Source of the DNA: Phaeosaccion multiseriatum | Taxonomy: Eukaryota; Ochrophyta, other classes | DNA: 64,000 nt | Reading direction: 5' to 3' | Assembly: GCA_965112735.1 (NCBI GenBank) | Contig: OZ218954.1 | Span: forward strand, 620,001-684,000 | Shown: piece by piece, positions 9,783-36,700 of the stretch | Position numbering within the stretch: position 1 is the first letter of the stretch | Layout of the letters: each line of letters begins with the position of its first letter | Made by a program: the position numbers and the translations under genes | Notes under the pieces: model-generated | Databases searched by the model: none | What the model saw: the letters and a program-made list of their open reading frames with translations, nothing else | Told to the model about the DNA's origin: nothing

Positions 9783-11921
9783 TCACCGAGGCGTGGTGCT
9801 ACCCCTGCCCTCCTTCGCCTCCCTCGTCCGATCCATTAGCAGCAGGAAGATATTCTCCAGGATTTGGGCGTCTCTGTCCTTAGTTGACTCAAACGAAGTG
9901 CTCTTGCCGAACACCTCCCCCTCCTCCTCCTCCTCCTCCTCCGATCCACCAACCCCTCCAACCCCACCAACACCGGCACCGTCCTTCTTCTCCTTGTTCT
10001 TTCCCTTGGGGCTCTTGCTAGTAGTATTGTTCCTCTTGGGGCTTTTACTCTTTCCCCTCCCTCCTCCCCCATCCACTGCCATCTTCCTCGTCAGTGTCAC
10101 AACGAGCCCCTCTCGCTCTACTTTGGCAAGGTCTTTGAGCAAGATGGAGTTGTCCTTTCCCCCTCCAAGGAGCTTTTTGGAGCCCCAGGTGAGCTCGTTC
10201 TTCGCCTCGTTATAGCGGAGGACGCGCGGCACCTTTGCAAGCGACAAGAGGGAAGAGAGAGGGAGGGAGGGAGGGAGGGAGGGAGGGAGGGAGGGAGGGA
10301 GAGGGAGGGAGGGAGGGAGGGAGGGAGGGAGGGAGGGAGGGAGGGAGGGAGGGAGGGAGGGAGGGAGGGAGGGAGGGAGGGAGGGAGGGAGGGAGGGAGG
10401 GAGGGAGGGAGGGAGGGAGGGAGGGAGCGAGCGAGGGAGGGAGGGAGGGAGGGAGGGAGAGAGGGAGGGAGGGAGGGAGGGAGGGAGGGAGGGAGGGAGG
10501 GAGGGAGGAGAAGAGAAGATGGCAGTGGATGGGGAAGCGATGGGGGAGCGACAGACAAGGAGAACACCCAGTGAGTGAGAAGGGAAGGGTGAACCAATTG
10601 TTGAAAGCGAGCAGTCCCGTGGTGGGGTTCATCTCCCACGCCGTGGCGATGGCGGTGTGGTGAGGTGCTATCCGGCCTGCTCATACCCCCTCCCTCCCTC
10701 CCTCCCTCCCTCCCTCCCTCCCTCCCTCCCTCCCTCCCTCCCTCCCTCCCTCCCTCCCTCCCTCCCTCCCTCCCTCCCTCCCTCCCTCCCTCCCTCCCTC
10801 CCTCCCTCCCTCCCTCCCTCCCTCCCTCCCTCCCTCCCTCCCTCCCTCCCTTCCCCTCCCCTCTTCTCCCGTCCCTCTCCGTCACCCCTGCCCTTCCATT
10901 ATCTCCTCTTCTTCCTCCCCTCCCTCCCTCATGCCTGCCCTACCTTCTTGGGGGGCTTGTCCTTGTCCTTCTTGCTCGTGCCGCTCTTGCAGTGCTTCTG
11001 CAGCACCAGGCCGGGCCCGTTTTGCATCGTCGCTTTCAAGAACTTGTCAAGGACTTGGTCGTCCCATCGACTCGTCCCTCTCTTGGGCGTGACGGGTGAG
11101 GCGGGGGCCGTTACATTCTTCCGATCTCCACTCTTCTCGTTCTTGTTCTTCACATGTTGGTTGTTCTTGGGTGAGGACGACAAGTCCTTTCCTGCGATGA
11201 AGTCCGTGAAGCCCAATCCCTCTGCAGCAACGCCCGAGTCGGTTGTGTCTTTCTCCACGTCCGCGCCCTTCTTCTTCCCTGCGCTATTTGGCCTTTGCTG
11301 CCGTCGCTCCGCGCTGAGAGGACGAGAAGGAGGAGGAGGGGGAGAGGAGGTATCCCTATCTGCCCTATCACGCCTGCCTCCTTTGGGCGAGTAAGATGAT
11401 GATGTGACAGCAGCCCCTGGCAGATGTCGCCGGCTGGCACTGCTTCTTCTACTGCTACTGCCGGTGCTGCTTGGCCCATCCCGCTCTCCCCGTTCTACTC
11501 CTCCTCCTGCTCCTCCTCCCCCTCCTCCCGCCGCCATCTTGGGTGTCGCCGCAAAGCTCCGGCAAGCACTCTCGAGGTCACCAGGGTCAACGATGGTATC
11601 ATCCAGCCCCCCTTCCATCACCAAAGGAGGATCCCGTGTCCTATTCCCTAGCCCTTTCCGTTTGCCTTTCCCGCTTCTTCCTCCTCGTGATGATGGTGAG
11701 TGGTGGTCGTGGCGCTCGTCCACCTTGGTGACCGTACCGCTGTCATTGTCCACCACGAAATCGTAATTGTGCTCCTCCTCCCCCCCCTCCTCCCCCTCCT
11801 CCCCCGAATCCTCCCCCTCTTCATACTCGAAAGGCTCATCCGAGTCATCTATCATGCGACTCAGGTCTCCGTCCTCGCCGCAGCAAAACATTGAGTTAAT
11901 TCCATCCAAGATTGAGGCCAT
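9783..11921 (-). CDS. Low-complexity protein with C-terminal PH-like domain
   Basis: Two exons, 11921-10944 and 10232-9783, 475 aa, phase 0. The junction is AAGAAG|GTAGGG to TTGCAAAG|GTG. The N-terminal two thirds are charged and disordered (acidic EEGEDSGEEG run, Ser/Arg and Pro stretches). Across the splice the protein reads FLKATMQNGPGLVLQKHCKSG, a Lys-rich linker, then VPRVLRYNEAKNELTWGS and LKDLAKVERE. This is the strand pattern of small PH-like domains (FxKxGxxLxKH...RxLxYxxxxxxLxW) that bind phosphoinositides in many protist proteins. The PH assignment is by pattern only. The C-terminus ends in Gly/Glu-rich sequence and contains the translated dispersed motif MAVDGG. Confidence 0.7.
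10233..10943 (-). repeat. Intron holding opposed GGGA and CCCT arrays
   Basis: The 711-nt intron of the PH-like gene contains (GGGA)n at about 10256-10508 and (CCCT)n at about 10689-10852, separated by about 180 nt of unique sequence. The two arrays are reverse complements. Confidence 0.95.
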
Positions 11922-12188
11922 GACCGATCCACTTGGTCCCTTACCAATACTCGACTAAGCCACGCAAGGACAATACTAAGAAGAGAGGGTCAAAGAGAAA
12001 AACACTATATGGTATGGCTGAATAACACAAAAGAAGGACAGATAGCTCGAAAGAACGGCGGTGCCGTTACAGAAATTTCAGGTCGTCGGGTATGTGGTAA
12101 GTACGAAAAACGACCCCTTTTTAAAAGCACATGGATCAATCAATTACAGGTTAAGGTCTATTGACCTGAACTGAACTGAACTTTTACT

Positions 12189-12725
12189 TCATCTCTTCTT
12201 TTTGCATCCTCCTGCCGCTCCTCCTCCTCCTCCTCCTGATACATCACATCCTCCCCCTCCTCCTGCTCCTGCCGTATCACCAACTGCTGCAGCCTTCTTT
12301 GCCGCCGCCACCGCTGCCTTGACCTGATCCACCTTCGCCGCCTCACAGTGCCTCTCCACCACCTGTTGCAAGTAAGTCAGTGACCGTCAGCATCTAAATG
12401 AACAGAGAGTGGGCGACCATGGATCAATTACGGTTACAGAATGAGGGCCGACGGCGGGTGGGATTGTCTGACACGAGGTAGTTATGTCACACTTACCTCT
12501 GTGAGCAGGTCCTCCCTCGCACCCACCACCACGTCGGCGTCCACCCGCTCGCCTTCTCTCCACACCTGATACCACAAACATAGACACCGGGTGAGGTTAT
12601 GTGAGGTTATGTGAGGTTATGTGAGGTTATGTGGGGTTAAGTGGGGTTATGTGAGATCAGGGGTAAGGGTTGACCGACCACGTGTAGCGGAGGAGAAGGA
12701 CATGTGAAGACACAACTCCAACAAG

Positions 12726-12787
<62 letters not shown>

Positions 12788-12835
12788 TTACTCTACTACT
12801 ACTACTACTCTTTACTACTACTACTGCTGCTACCG

Positions 12836-12884
<49 letters not shown>

Positions 12885-12910
12885 CACTTCTACTACGACT
12901 ACTACTACTT

Positions 12911-12945
<35 letters not shown>

Positions 12946-12985
12946 TACTACTCCTACTTCTACTACTACTACAACTACTACTACA

Positions 12986-13034
<49 letters not shown>

Positions 13035-13035
13035 T

Positions 13036-13072
<37 letters not shown>

Positions 13073-14269
13073 GCTGCACTACTACGGATCATGAGATAAA
13101 TGCCGTCCGAAGAGACCACTACAACTACTAAGATACGGACAAATGAGAAGAAATCCGCTCCACCGTCCGTACCACAATTGCTGACATATTTATCATTGTT
13201 GGGTCTCTCTGGACCCAAACACGCGTACTACATGTACCGTCTATACCTGGAATGTGGGCAGGGAGAGCACCTCTGCATCCTCTGCCACGTCCTTGAGCGC
13301 ATCAATGTCCACCTTGACAAACGTTACCGCCCTGGGGATGGCAGTGGACCGGGGTGGATGGATGGCAGTGGATGGCAGTGGTGGGTTGCCGTGAATGAGG
13401 TTGGGTGGAAGGGTGGGTAGGTTGGGGGAGAAGAGAGAATGTAGGGGGCGGGGGGGGGGAGGGAGGAGGAGTAAGTGATTGCGTGCTCACTCAGTTACAG
13501 GCTTCCGAACACAAGCACACGCATATGCACGCACGCACGCACGCGAACGAATGCACGCACGCACACACACACACTTGCGCGGAGAGAGAGAGAGGGAGAA
13601 CAACAGAGATACAAAGAAAGAAACAAACAAGAGAGAGAGAGTAAAAATCAAATGCTCACTCACGCGTATTTGCTGGCCAGGGCGTCAAAAGTCGGGGCCA
13701 TTTTCTGACAAGGCTTACACCACTTCGCCGTAAAGTCAACAATCACCAATGGAGCAGACCTGTTCAGAGAGGTAGGCATTGGACCGACGGACGGACAGAG
13801 GGAGGGAGGGACGGAGGGAGAGAGGGAGAGACGGAGGGAGGGAGAGAGGAGGGAGGGAGGGAGGGGGGAGAGGAAGGGAGGGAGAGGGAGGGACGAGGGA
13901 GGGGAGGGAGGGAGGGAGAAAGGGGAGGAGAAAGTACGTGTTTGTGTGAGAGAGAGAGAAGCAGATAAGTGGTAGAACGGTGGAGATACATGGTAGTGGA
14001 TGGGGAGGATGACGGGGGTGGGATGGATGCTATCCACAAGCACTTGGTGATCATCTGAAACTGGAACAGTCGTACTCCACCCCCCTCTCTCTCTGTCTAG
14101 AGTTTTCTTACCGTAACAGCTTGTCCCAATGCTCGATGCTCACAACCTCAATCACCTCCCCCCCACCCCCCAGCTCCCCCTCCACCGTTTGACCCTCGCA
14201 CCCGCAACAGCCCTCTGCCTTTGTTCGGAGCTGGCCCTTCCGAGATAGAGATATCGAGAGAGAAGGAGG

Positions 14270-14315
<46 letters not shown>

Positions 14316-14710
14316 AAGGGAAATGAGAAGGGGGTTAAAGAGAGATTTAAAAAATGAGAGAGGAGGGGGCATTGGAAGACTGAGGGGATGGCTAGCGGAT
14401 GGACGGTGTGGGAACAGCTTTCTTGACGGGGCAGCTGCGGTAGGAGACAGACACACACACACTCTCAAAGGAAAGGTGTCTATCAGCCCCTCCCTTCGCC
14501 TCCCGTCTCCGCAAATCCCCTCCCCCGCTTCGGCAATCAACCCCCCTTTCCCGAACATTCTCTGACCTTGCCCCCCTTCCACTCGGGAAGCATGCGTTCG
14601 CCGATCGACGTGTTGTTCCGAAGCCAGTCATAGATAGGCTTGATAAACAGGAGTACTAGCGGGAAGAAGGCCTCCACGGGGATACAGCAAGGCCCGATGC
14701 ACACAGGCAT
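12189..14710 (-). CDS. Thioredoxin-domain protein with UPF0729-like N-terminus
   Basis: Six exons: 14710-14567, 14218-14112, 13759-13664, 13331-13247, 12565-12497 and 12362-12189; 224 aa, all phases consistent. The exon 2 acceptor could lie 12 nt upstream, adding four residues. The first 30 residues (MPVCIGPCCIPVEAFF... KPIYDWL) resemble the short membrane-anchoring Cys/Pro head of UPF0729 (C18orf32-type) proteins. A Cys-rich linker (EGCCGCEG) leads into a thioredoxin fold with IVDFTAKWCKPCQKMAP (active site CKPC, in place of the usual CGPC), FVKVDIDALKDVAED and the cis-Pro region LSLPTFQ. The tail is Ala/Gly-rich and ends in GGCKKKR, again like the Cys-Lys ends of UPF0729 proteins. It probably faces the cytosol on a membrane and acts as a disulfide reductase; the partner is unknown. 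Confidence 0.9.
12591..12660 (+). repeat. 10-bp tandem repeat GTGAGGTTAT
   Basis: Four exact copies of GTGAGGTTAT followed by diverged copies, inside intron 4 of the thioredoxin-like gene about 25 nt from the exon 5 acceptor. Confidence 0.9.
12726..13078. repeat. (CTA)n microsatellite in intron
   Basis: Long CTA/TAG trinucleotide tract with TTC, GAC and GCT interruptions, filling intron 4 (12566-13246) of the thioredoxin-like gene. Confidence 0.95.
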
Positions 14711-15012
14711 TTTTTTCTCTTCTTTGTCCCTGCCTTTCGTCTCTTTCTACAACTTCCCTCTCCGCTCTCTCGGGATATACGTCCTACTTCTCCTGATCTC
14801 TTTATTCGTCCTGGTTCCTTCGTCAGTAGTTAGAGCTGTGGGGGGAAAAAAAGGGAAGTTCTTACCACCCCATCTCACGGGGAAGCCTTGAATTTGACGT
14901 GAGCTCGTCAGCCCGGGTCGGATTGAATCATCATGGGTAGGTGATCCATTGATCGAGCAGCAGAGAGCCAGGAGAGGAGAGAGAGGAGAGAAGAGAGAGG
15001 CAGAGGGACGTG
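14711..15012. promoter_or_regulatory. Short divergent promoter interval
   Basis: Only 302 nt separate the start codons of the minus-strand thioredoxin-like gene and the plus-strand multi-EF-hand gene. The interval must contain both 5' UTRs and any shared promoter. It is pyrimidine-rich on one side and purine-rich on the other; no specific element is recognised. Confidence 0.45.
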
Positions 15013-28926
<13,914 letters not shown>

Positions 28927-29403
28927 GAGGGAGGGAGGAGAGGGGGGGGTTTGAGTTTCATGTGAAGACCAAAGTATCGATAGCAGTCGAGGAGAGTCGA
29001 GTTGGCATCGTGGGATGCCATCCCTTCCCGAGGGCGAGGTGGGGGTGAGAGGGAGTTTGAGTTTCAGATGTAAGACCTTACAAGTATGACTAAGAGGATG
29101 GTGAGCGGTGGAGCCGTCACTGTCCACTGTCCGTAGTGTAAGCAAGTCTCGCCTCACAGATTTACGTAAGGGAGGAAGAATAGTACGTAAGAGGAGTGCA
29201 AGCAACGCTCGCCTCGTCCTTTTAAGTGTTATTGTCAGGGTTTCCCTCCTCGCGTCCCCGATTTACGTAAATGAGAGATAATACTACGTCCTTCGTGGTA
29301 GTACGTAAGCCAGACTTACGTAATACTTCGTACTTGGTATGCAAGACTTGCTGGCCTGCATTTGCCATCCGTCGCTCCGACGCTGGAGTTGTAGAAGTAG
29401 GCA

Positions 29404-29468
<65 letters not shown>

Positions 29469-29851
29469 AGAGGGCCTTGGCAAGCGAGAACACGAGGGAG
29501 GCCGCTGGTGCTGCTGCCTTGAGAATTCGTCGAAGATTTGAAATAATAATAATAATAAGTAATTCAATTGGTTTAGGTCTAGGGTGTTTAGTCGGTGTAC
29601 GCACCGCTCAGCCACGCTACCCTCTGTCCCTCTCTCTCATATGCACCGCTCAGCCACACTACAAGCTTGTACCTTCTCTCCCTCTCTCCCTCTCTCTCTC
29701 ATGAGCATGTGCGGCCCGCGTATCAAGGGGGGCCCCGCCCTCGCCGTGCCATCCGGTGCCATCCGTGAATAGCGTGTCGGAAACCGCGGTACGTAAGATT
29801 GGGTAACAAGAGGCGCTTTTTGAACCCCATGACCCAAAAGGCGATAGAGGG
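28927..29851. other. Convergent intergenic region
   Basis: 3' flanks of the EF-hand gene (plus) and the membrane/WW gene (minus). It holds a CA tract at about 29407-29452 followed by GA, and several TTACGTAA-containing palindromes (about 29160, 29265, 29318). No gene is seen. Confidence 0.6.
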
Positions 29852-32800
29852 TCAAGTAGGTATGTAAGAAGCCTCCATGGAACCTCCAAAGGGGAGGGGG
29901 TTGGTCACCTGCACGGGTTGGTGATCTAAAGAGTGGAGACCTTCCACACACACCCCTTGCTTGCCTGCTTGGGCTTGCAGTTGCCCACCCGGCCCGGCCC
30001 CTCCCCTCCCGTCTTTCAGTGCCATGTGTTTGTTTCTATTGAACCAGGTTTGAGGGTGTTGTTGTGCAGTACCATTGGTGTTGGTGGTTTACCACTTACT
30101 CACAGCTGGCTTTTCACGGGTGGTGGTGCGGGTGCGGTGATTCACGTAGAAGTCCTCTCCGCTGTGGTATCAAAAGAGAGGGAGGGAGGGAGGGAGGGAA
30201 GGAGGGAGGGAGGAAGGAAGGAAGGAAGGAAGGAAGGAGTGAGTTAGGGATGTCATCAAATGCCAAGCGAAGCGTCAGGGGTCGAGTCATGACTGCATGC
30301 ATTAACCTGCTCTTCTCCTCCCTTTGCTTCCACCTTCCTTCATCCTGCCATCCATTCTCCCTCCTATCCACCCACGCACGCACCGACTATCCACGTCCAC
30401 CCTTTACCCACATACACACACACCCATGCACGCACCCACCCACCCACCCCCCCCCCCACTGTCCTGACACCAACCACCAACTCACGCGTTGTCTTTCTTG
30501 ACCTCGATATGCGCTGGCAGCACGTGGGGGTTAATCACGGGCCTCTCCCACGTGGTCTCCTGAGTAATTTCAGTTTCAGTTTCAGTGTCAGGGTCAGGGT
30601 CAGGGTCAGTTTCAGTTTCAGTGTGTTTAGGACCACATACGTACTGTCGTACAAAGCAGCCCAGCGACTGTCAATCAAGAGGCAGATATCAAACAAACGC
30701 CCGCGCTGTGGATGGACAGCTCAACACTCAAAGGCAGGTTCACACATCCGGGTGTGTGCCACTCACTCACTCACTCACTCACTCACCCCATTCGCTCCCT
30801 CCCCCCCCCTCAAGTCCACCTAAAACTCAAACTCACCTGCGTGACGTGATCCACGTAATATATCTTACCCCCTTCCGTCTCTTTGGTCTCAATGTACGGA
30901 GGCAGCCGCGCCGAGGGTGACGTGATGGACTGAATCGGCTGTCTGCTGCCATCGCCAGATGGTGATGAGAGGCCAGAGGAGGCCCCCGGGGCCACGGGCG
31001 CAGGCATCTCCCACGTGGTTTGGTGGGTTTGGTGGTTGACGAAGTAGGGCCTTCCCTCGGGCGTCAGGCGCTTTTCGATATGGGAGGGGAGGTAAGATTC
31101 TTCCGTGGTCAGCGGCACCTGAGGAAGAGGGGGGGGGACGGGAGGGGGGGGGGGCGGGAGGCGGACAGAAAGAGGAGGAGAGGGTTTTGCACGCAATGAG
31201 AGTTGTCTCGCCCTTCCCACACGCACACACACACACACACACATACACACACGCACACACATACACCCACCCAGCCACACACACACACACGCACGCACGC
31301 ACACACAAGCATACACACACACGCACGCACGCACGCACATACACACACACACACATACACACACATACACATACCCAACCACACACACACGCACGCACAC
31401 ACCTTTGTGCGGCTGCGGGAAGCCATCGCGGCTCCTCCAGGGGGGTTCCAAGAAGACACCTGCATCCGTTTCAGTTTCAGTTGAGTTTGTTAGATAGACC
31501 TCACTCACGAATGCAACGACACGCATCAAAATGAGGATTATGCAATATTTCGATAATATCGAATGCTCTGCTTCCGACTCAGCTCTGGATCTCTTGATTT
31601 GTTCGATACGTACACGTCGACATACCGACAAAGTACCGAGGTCGACATAGAGTATCGAGGTCTTCCACAAAACTGAAACTGAAACTCACTTTTGTGTTGT
31701 GATCGAGGTAGTACGGGGTGCCATCAGGCAGGGTCCGTTTCTCCACATGGGATGGCAGCTGGGAAGTTGGTGATACGGCGGCGGCGGGAGGAGGAGGGGG
31801 GGCGGACGGGCTGGGGGGGGCAGCAGCAGCAGTTGGTTCTTCGGCGGCGTTGGCAACGTCGGGTCTCTCCCACGTGGTTGTCTTTTGGAGGGAGGGGGGA
31901 GGAGGAGGGCGAGGAGGGAGGGAGGGGGAGAAGGAGGAGGGGGAGGAGGAGGAGGAGGAGAGGGGAGGAGGCAAATCAAAGCCAGCAATTGATCACTGGC
32001 GGGTACGAACTTCTCTTCCTCGTTGCTCTGCATGGGCGTTGCGTTAACGAGTTGCGCCGTTAACGAGGGCGCCTGTACCACCAACACAACCCCTCAACCA
32101 CCACCCACAACTGGCGCACCACCACCACAACAACTGGCGTATACAGTTATACCACCAACTGTCGTACCTTTGTGCGATGGTTGAGGTAGTAGACCCTCCC
32201 GTCCTGCGTCCGTTTCTCCTCTATGGAGTCCGGGAGAGCTCCTGCACGTCCACTGCCATCCCCACCCTGCTGCTTCTCTTCGCCCTCCTTCTTCGGGGAA
32301 GGTGCCAACGCCGCAGCACCGGCAGCGAGATGGGCGGCGGAAGAAGAGTAGGCAGAGGAAGAGGGTCGGCGAGGGGGAGAGGGGGAAGGGGAGGGAGAGG
32401 GAGAGGGAGAGGGAGAGGGAGAGGTGCTACCGGGGTACTCCCACTGCGTCTTGCGGAGATTGTGCGATACGTAGTAGATCCTGCAGGGGGGGATGGCAGT
32501 GGATGGCAGTGGATGGCAGTGGATGGCGGTGTGACGGGGTGGGTAGGTGAGTGGGTAGGTGAGTGGGTGGATGTGGGTGGGCGGCTGTGGGCGAATCACT
32601 TGCTGCTACGCCATTCTGACTCTTCCCCTGCGTCATCCATCTCTTGCTGACTCATCGCCCCCTCCTCTTCGGTGATTCCTCATATATATATATATATACA
32701 AATAAGTCCATGAACATTCACTCACCGCCCTCCCGAAGTGATGCGCTGCTCCCATCCCGGGGGCAGGTCCTTTTCTTTCTCCTTCATGGCCTGATTGATT

Positions 32801-33670
32801 GATTTTGAATGATTGATTTGTTTCAGTTGTCAATTTCGGTGTCAGGAAGAGGCAAGGTCAACACACATCGATGCCATTACAGTGCAGAGAGTGGATGGTG
32901 AATTGGATGGCAGCAGATGGTTTAACTCGATGGTAGTGGATGGTTAATTGGATTGCAGCACATGCTTAATAAGACGGCAGTGGATGGTGAATTGGAAGGC
33001 AGTAGACGCTCATTGGATGGCAGTGGATGGTGAACTGGATGGCAGCAGACGGTTTGAGCATTGCAATCGAGGAAAGCTCCCTCTTACCAGGCGACTCGCG
33101 ACGACGCTGGGGTGTTCCCAAGAGGTGGTCATGCCGATGTGGTCAATGTAGTACCTGGTGTCAGCCCAAACCCCCCCCCAAACACACACACACACGCACA
33201 CACATACACACATAACACACACACACACACGCACATACACACACGCACACACACACACGCACACACACACGCACATACACACACGCACACACACACACAC
33301 ACACACACATAACACACACACACACACGCACATACACACACACACACACATAACACACACACACACACGAAAGAGAGATGTCAGTGCAGAGGTGTGTCAG
33401 AAGTCAGCAGAACGTACACACATCTACACAAGGAAGAAAAGGCACACACAGAGAGAAGTGTCCTCACCTTCTGCCGCCTTCAGTGTACTTGGCCTCCCAG
33501 CCGGGTGGGAGGTTCTCCAGCTCCAGCACGGGATTCAAAAAGGCCTCCTGCTGTTGAACAGTGACGACGGGGGGGTCCCACTGCGATCGACGACAGCGAG
33601 AGGGGAGGGAAGGAGGGAGAGAGAGGGAGAGGGAGAGAGAGGGAGAGGGAGGGGAGAGAGAGAGAAGGGG

Positions 33671-33705
<35 letters not shown>

Positions 33706-36700
33706 AGGGAGAGAGAGAAGGAGAAGGAGAGAGGAGAAGGAGAGAGAAGGAGAGAGCGAGGTGAGTATCGACATGAGTCTTTGGAAAGCATTAAGCATAG
33801 AGAATGCCCACCCCACCCACCCCTTCCTCACAGGCAGTTACAGTCACAGTTACACAGACAGTTACAGATCACACTTCTCACAGACACAGTTGGTTGTCGT
33901 TTTCTGGCTCGTTCGTTGATATCTAGCAGCCAGCCTCTCCCCCCCCCACCGCCCGCCCTCCCCTCATCTCCCCTCCCCCCTCCCCCTCACTTGCCTGAGT
34001 CGTCCGCGTCTGGTGGTTGACGTAATACACGCGACCGTCCGCCGTGAAATTCTTCTCCCACCCGTCGGGGAGCTGCCCACCCCCTACTTGGCCAGGTCGG
34101 GCCATGGAGCCGGGACCCGTTGGCGCCCCGACATTGACCTGTTGAGGGTGTTGTTAGTGGGAACAGAACACACACACATACATACACAGAGAGAGAGAGA
34201 GAGACAAGAGGGAGGGAGACAGACAGACAAGAGAGAGAGATAGAGACAGACAAGAGAGAGAGAAATAGAGAGATAGAGACAGACAAGAGAGAGAGACAGA
34301 CAGACAAGAGAGAGAGACAAGAGAGAGATAAAGGGAGACAGCCAAGTGAGAGAGAGATAGAGACAGACAGAGAGGCAGGCAGACAAGAGAGAGAGGGAGA
34401 CAGACAAGAGAGAGAGAAGTGATTCAGAGCGAAGCGAGTGGAAGGGGGTGGCGAGCGTTACAAGAATGCAAATCGAATAGATACATGGAGGAATGACCGA
34501 CTGACAAGAAACATGGGAAAGAGGGGATTGGCAGATGGATGGATGGATAGATAGAAAGACAGATTGGTAGGTAGATGGATAGATAGAAAGATACATGGAT
34601 GGATGGATATATAGATAGATACATGGATGGATGGATGGATAGAAAGATAGATAGATAGATAGGTAGATGGATAGATAGATAGATACATGGATGGATGGAT
34701 GGATGGATAGATCGGTGGGTAGATGAGTAGCCAGCCCCCTGTGATGCTCTTGACACCTTCTAACGTTCCCAACCCCCCGCCCCCTCCCCTCACTCACCGA
34801 GAAGAGGTCTCCCACCCCGCCCCCCAAGTTCGCCAAGCCGCCGAAGCCCGGCAACACCTGCCCCATGTGCACCTTCAAGCGAGCGTTACAAAAGAGCGTC
34901 ACAAAAGAGCGTTACAGACCGGGACAGAAAAAACAAACAAACGGGAAAAACGGGTGGGGTATACAGCATCATTGGAGCAACATGATTTCAGAGTCGCAGC
35001 ATCGGAGCAAGTCCCCCTGTTCACATCATGTGGTACTAAGTCAATAAACAGTTCACACCATTTAGATTTTGTATATATATATACTCCCCCGAGCCCCCTC
35101 CCCCATACGCCTCTGACTGATAACGGGTGGATGAAACAAGCATAGGAGAGCAAGTGAGGAGGCTGTAAAAGGCCGCCCGCCACATTGCCCATACACCTCT
35201 ACCCTACCCTGCCCATATGCCTGCCCCATGTGCCCTCTCACCGTTTGCTGTCCCTGTTGGCTACCAAAGGCCGCCACATTGCCTCCAAGCTGTTGCACAA
35301 AGGCCACGCCCTGAGCGTGTAGTACCTCATGGGGGGCAGGGTAGAACTTCACCTAAGTGAGCACGTTGGTGATACGGAGGAGGAGGAGGAGGAGGAGGAG
35401 GAGGAGGAGAGGAGGAGGAGGAGGAGGAGGAGGAGGAAAGGAGGAGGAGGAGGAGGAGGAGGAGGAGGAGGAGGAGGAGGAGGAGGAGGAGGGGACGCCG
35501 GATCACATCACAGGTTGGGTGGAGGGTGTGCGTCCTGACACCCACCCACTGTTCTGACACGCACCCACCGTCCTGACACCCATCCACCCACTGTCCTGAC
35601 ACCCACCCACCCACTGTCCTGACACCCACCCACCCACTGTCCTGACACCCACCCACCCTCTGTCCTGACACCCACCTACCCACTGTCCTGACACCCACCC
35701 ACCCACTGTCCTGACACCCACCCACCCACTGTCCTGACACCCACCCACCCACTGTCCTGACATCCACCCGCCCACTGTCCTGACACCCACCCACCCACTA
35801 TCCTGACACCCACCCATTGACTTACTACCCACCCACCTTGGCGAAGAGGGCGTCTCTCTGCTTCTTGCTAATGTCTGGGAACTCCTCCTCCGTGCTCAGA
35901 GAAAGGCCGTGGGCACTGAAGTCAGTGAAATCAGTAAGAGCACGTGAGCAGGGATGGTCATTAATGGCACAGAGGAGGAGGGTCAATCAGTCAGCCCAGC
36001 AGTCACGAGTAAAGAAGGGAGTCACAAGTCAACAAACCAATGAAGTCAGTGCAAGTGAGAGAGAGAGCAACACACACACACACTCAAGAGAAAGAGAGCA
36101 GTCGGGGCGGGCCATGGCCAGTAAGTCAACGAGAAGCCAGCAAAACTATGTCAATGAGACGAGACGCGCCTGAAGTGGCCGCCCACTCGGAGTGGCAGGA
36201 AACGAGTGGCGTTGGCGGGAAGGTCTTTCACGTCGAAGGCGAAGAGCGGGTCCGTGAGCTGCGCAGTCTGCATGAGTGGACAGTACGCGTCGATGCCCTG
36301 CGTGTGTGTGTGTGTGGGGGGGGGGGGATAAAAGGAGGGGGAGGGGAGAGAAAGCGGGATCGGAGGAGAAGATTTAAAAAACAAGGTAATCTCCTCCTCC
36401 TCCTCCTCCTCCTCCTCCTCCTCCTCCTCCTCCTCCTCCTCCTCCTCCTCCTCCTCTTCGTCCTCTACCCCCTTCACTCACTCACTCACTCACTCACTCA
36501 CTCACTCACTTACTCACTCACTCACTCAGTCACTCACTCACTCAGTCAGTCACTCACTCACTCACTCACTCACTCACTTACTCACTCACTCACTCACTCA
36601 CTCACCTGAACATCCCGAAAGTCAATGTCCTTGGTCTCTCCATGCCCCCCCCCGGCCTTCTTTCTGCACAAGCGAGAGATGCTCGACCACAGTGCATACA

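Noticed and set aside
10235-11394. GREGGREG and PPSLPPSL ORFs of 140-255 aa
   Set aside because: Pure translations of GGGA/TCCC repeats within an intron.
29300-29830. tRNA or small RNA genes in the convergent spacer
   Set aside because: Palindromes are short TTACGTAA words; no cloverleaf or TPsiC-box-like sequence could be recognised by eye.
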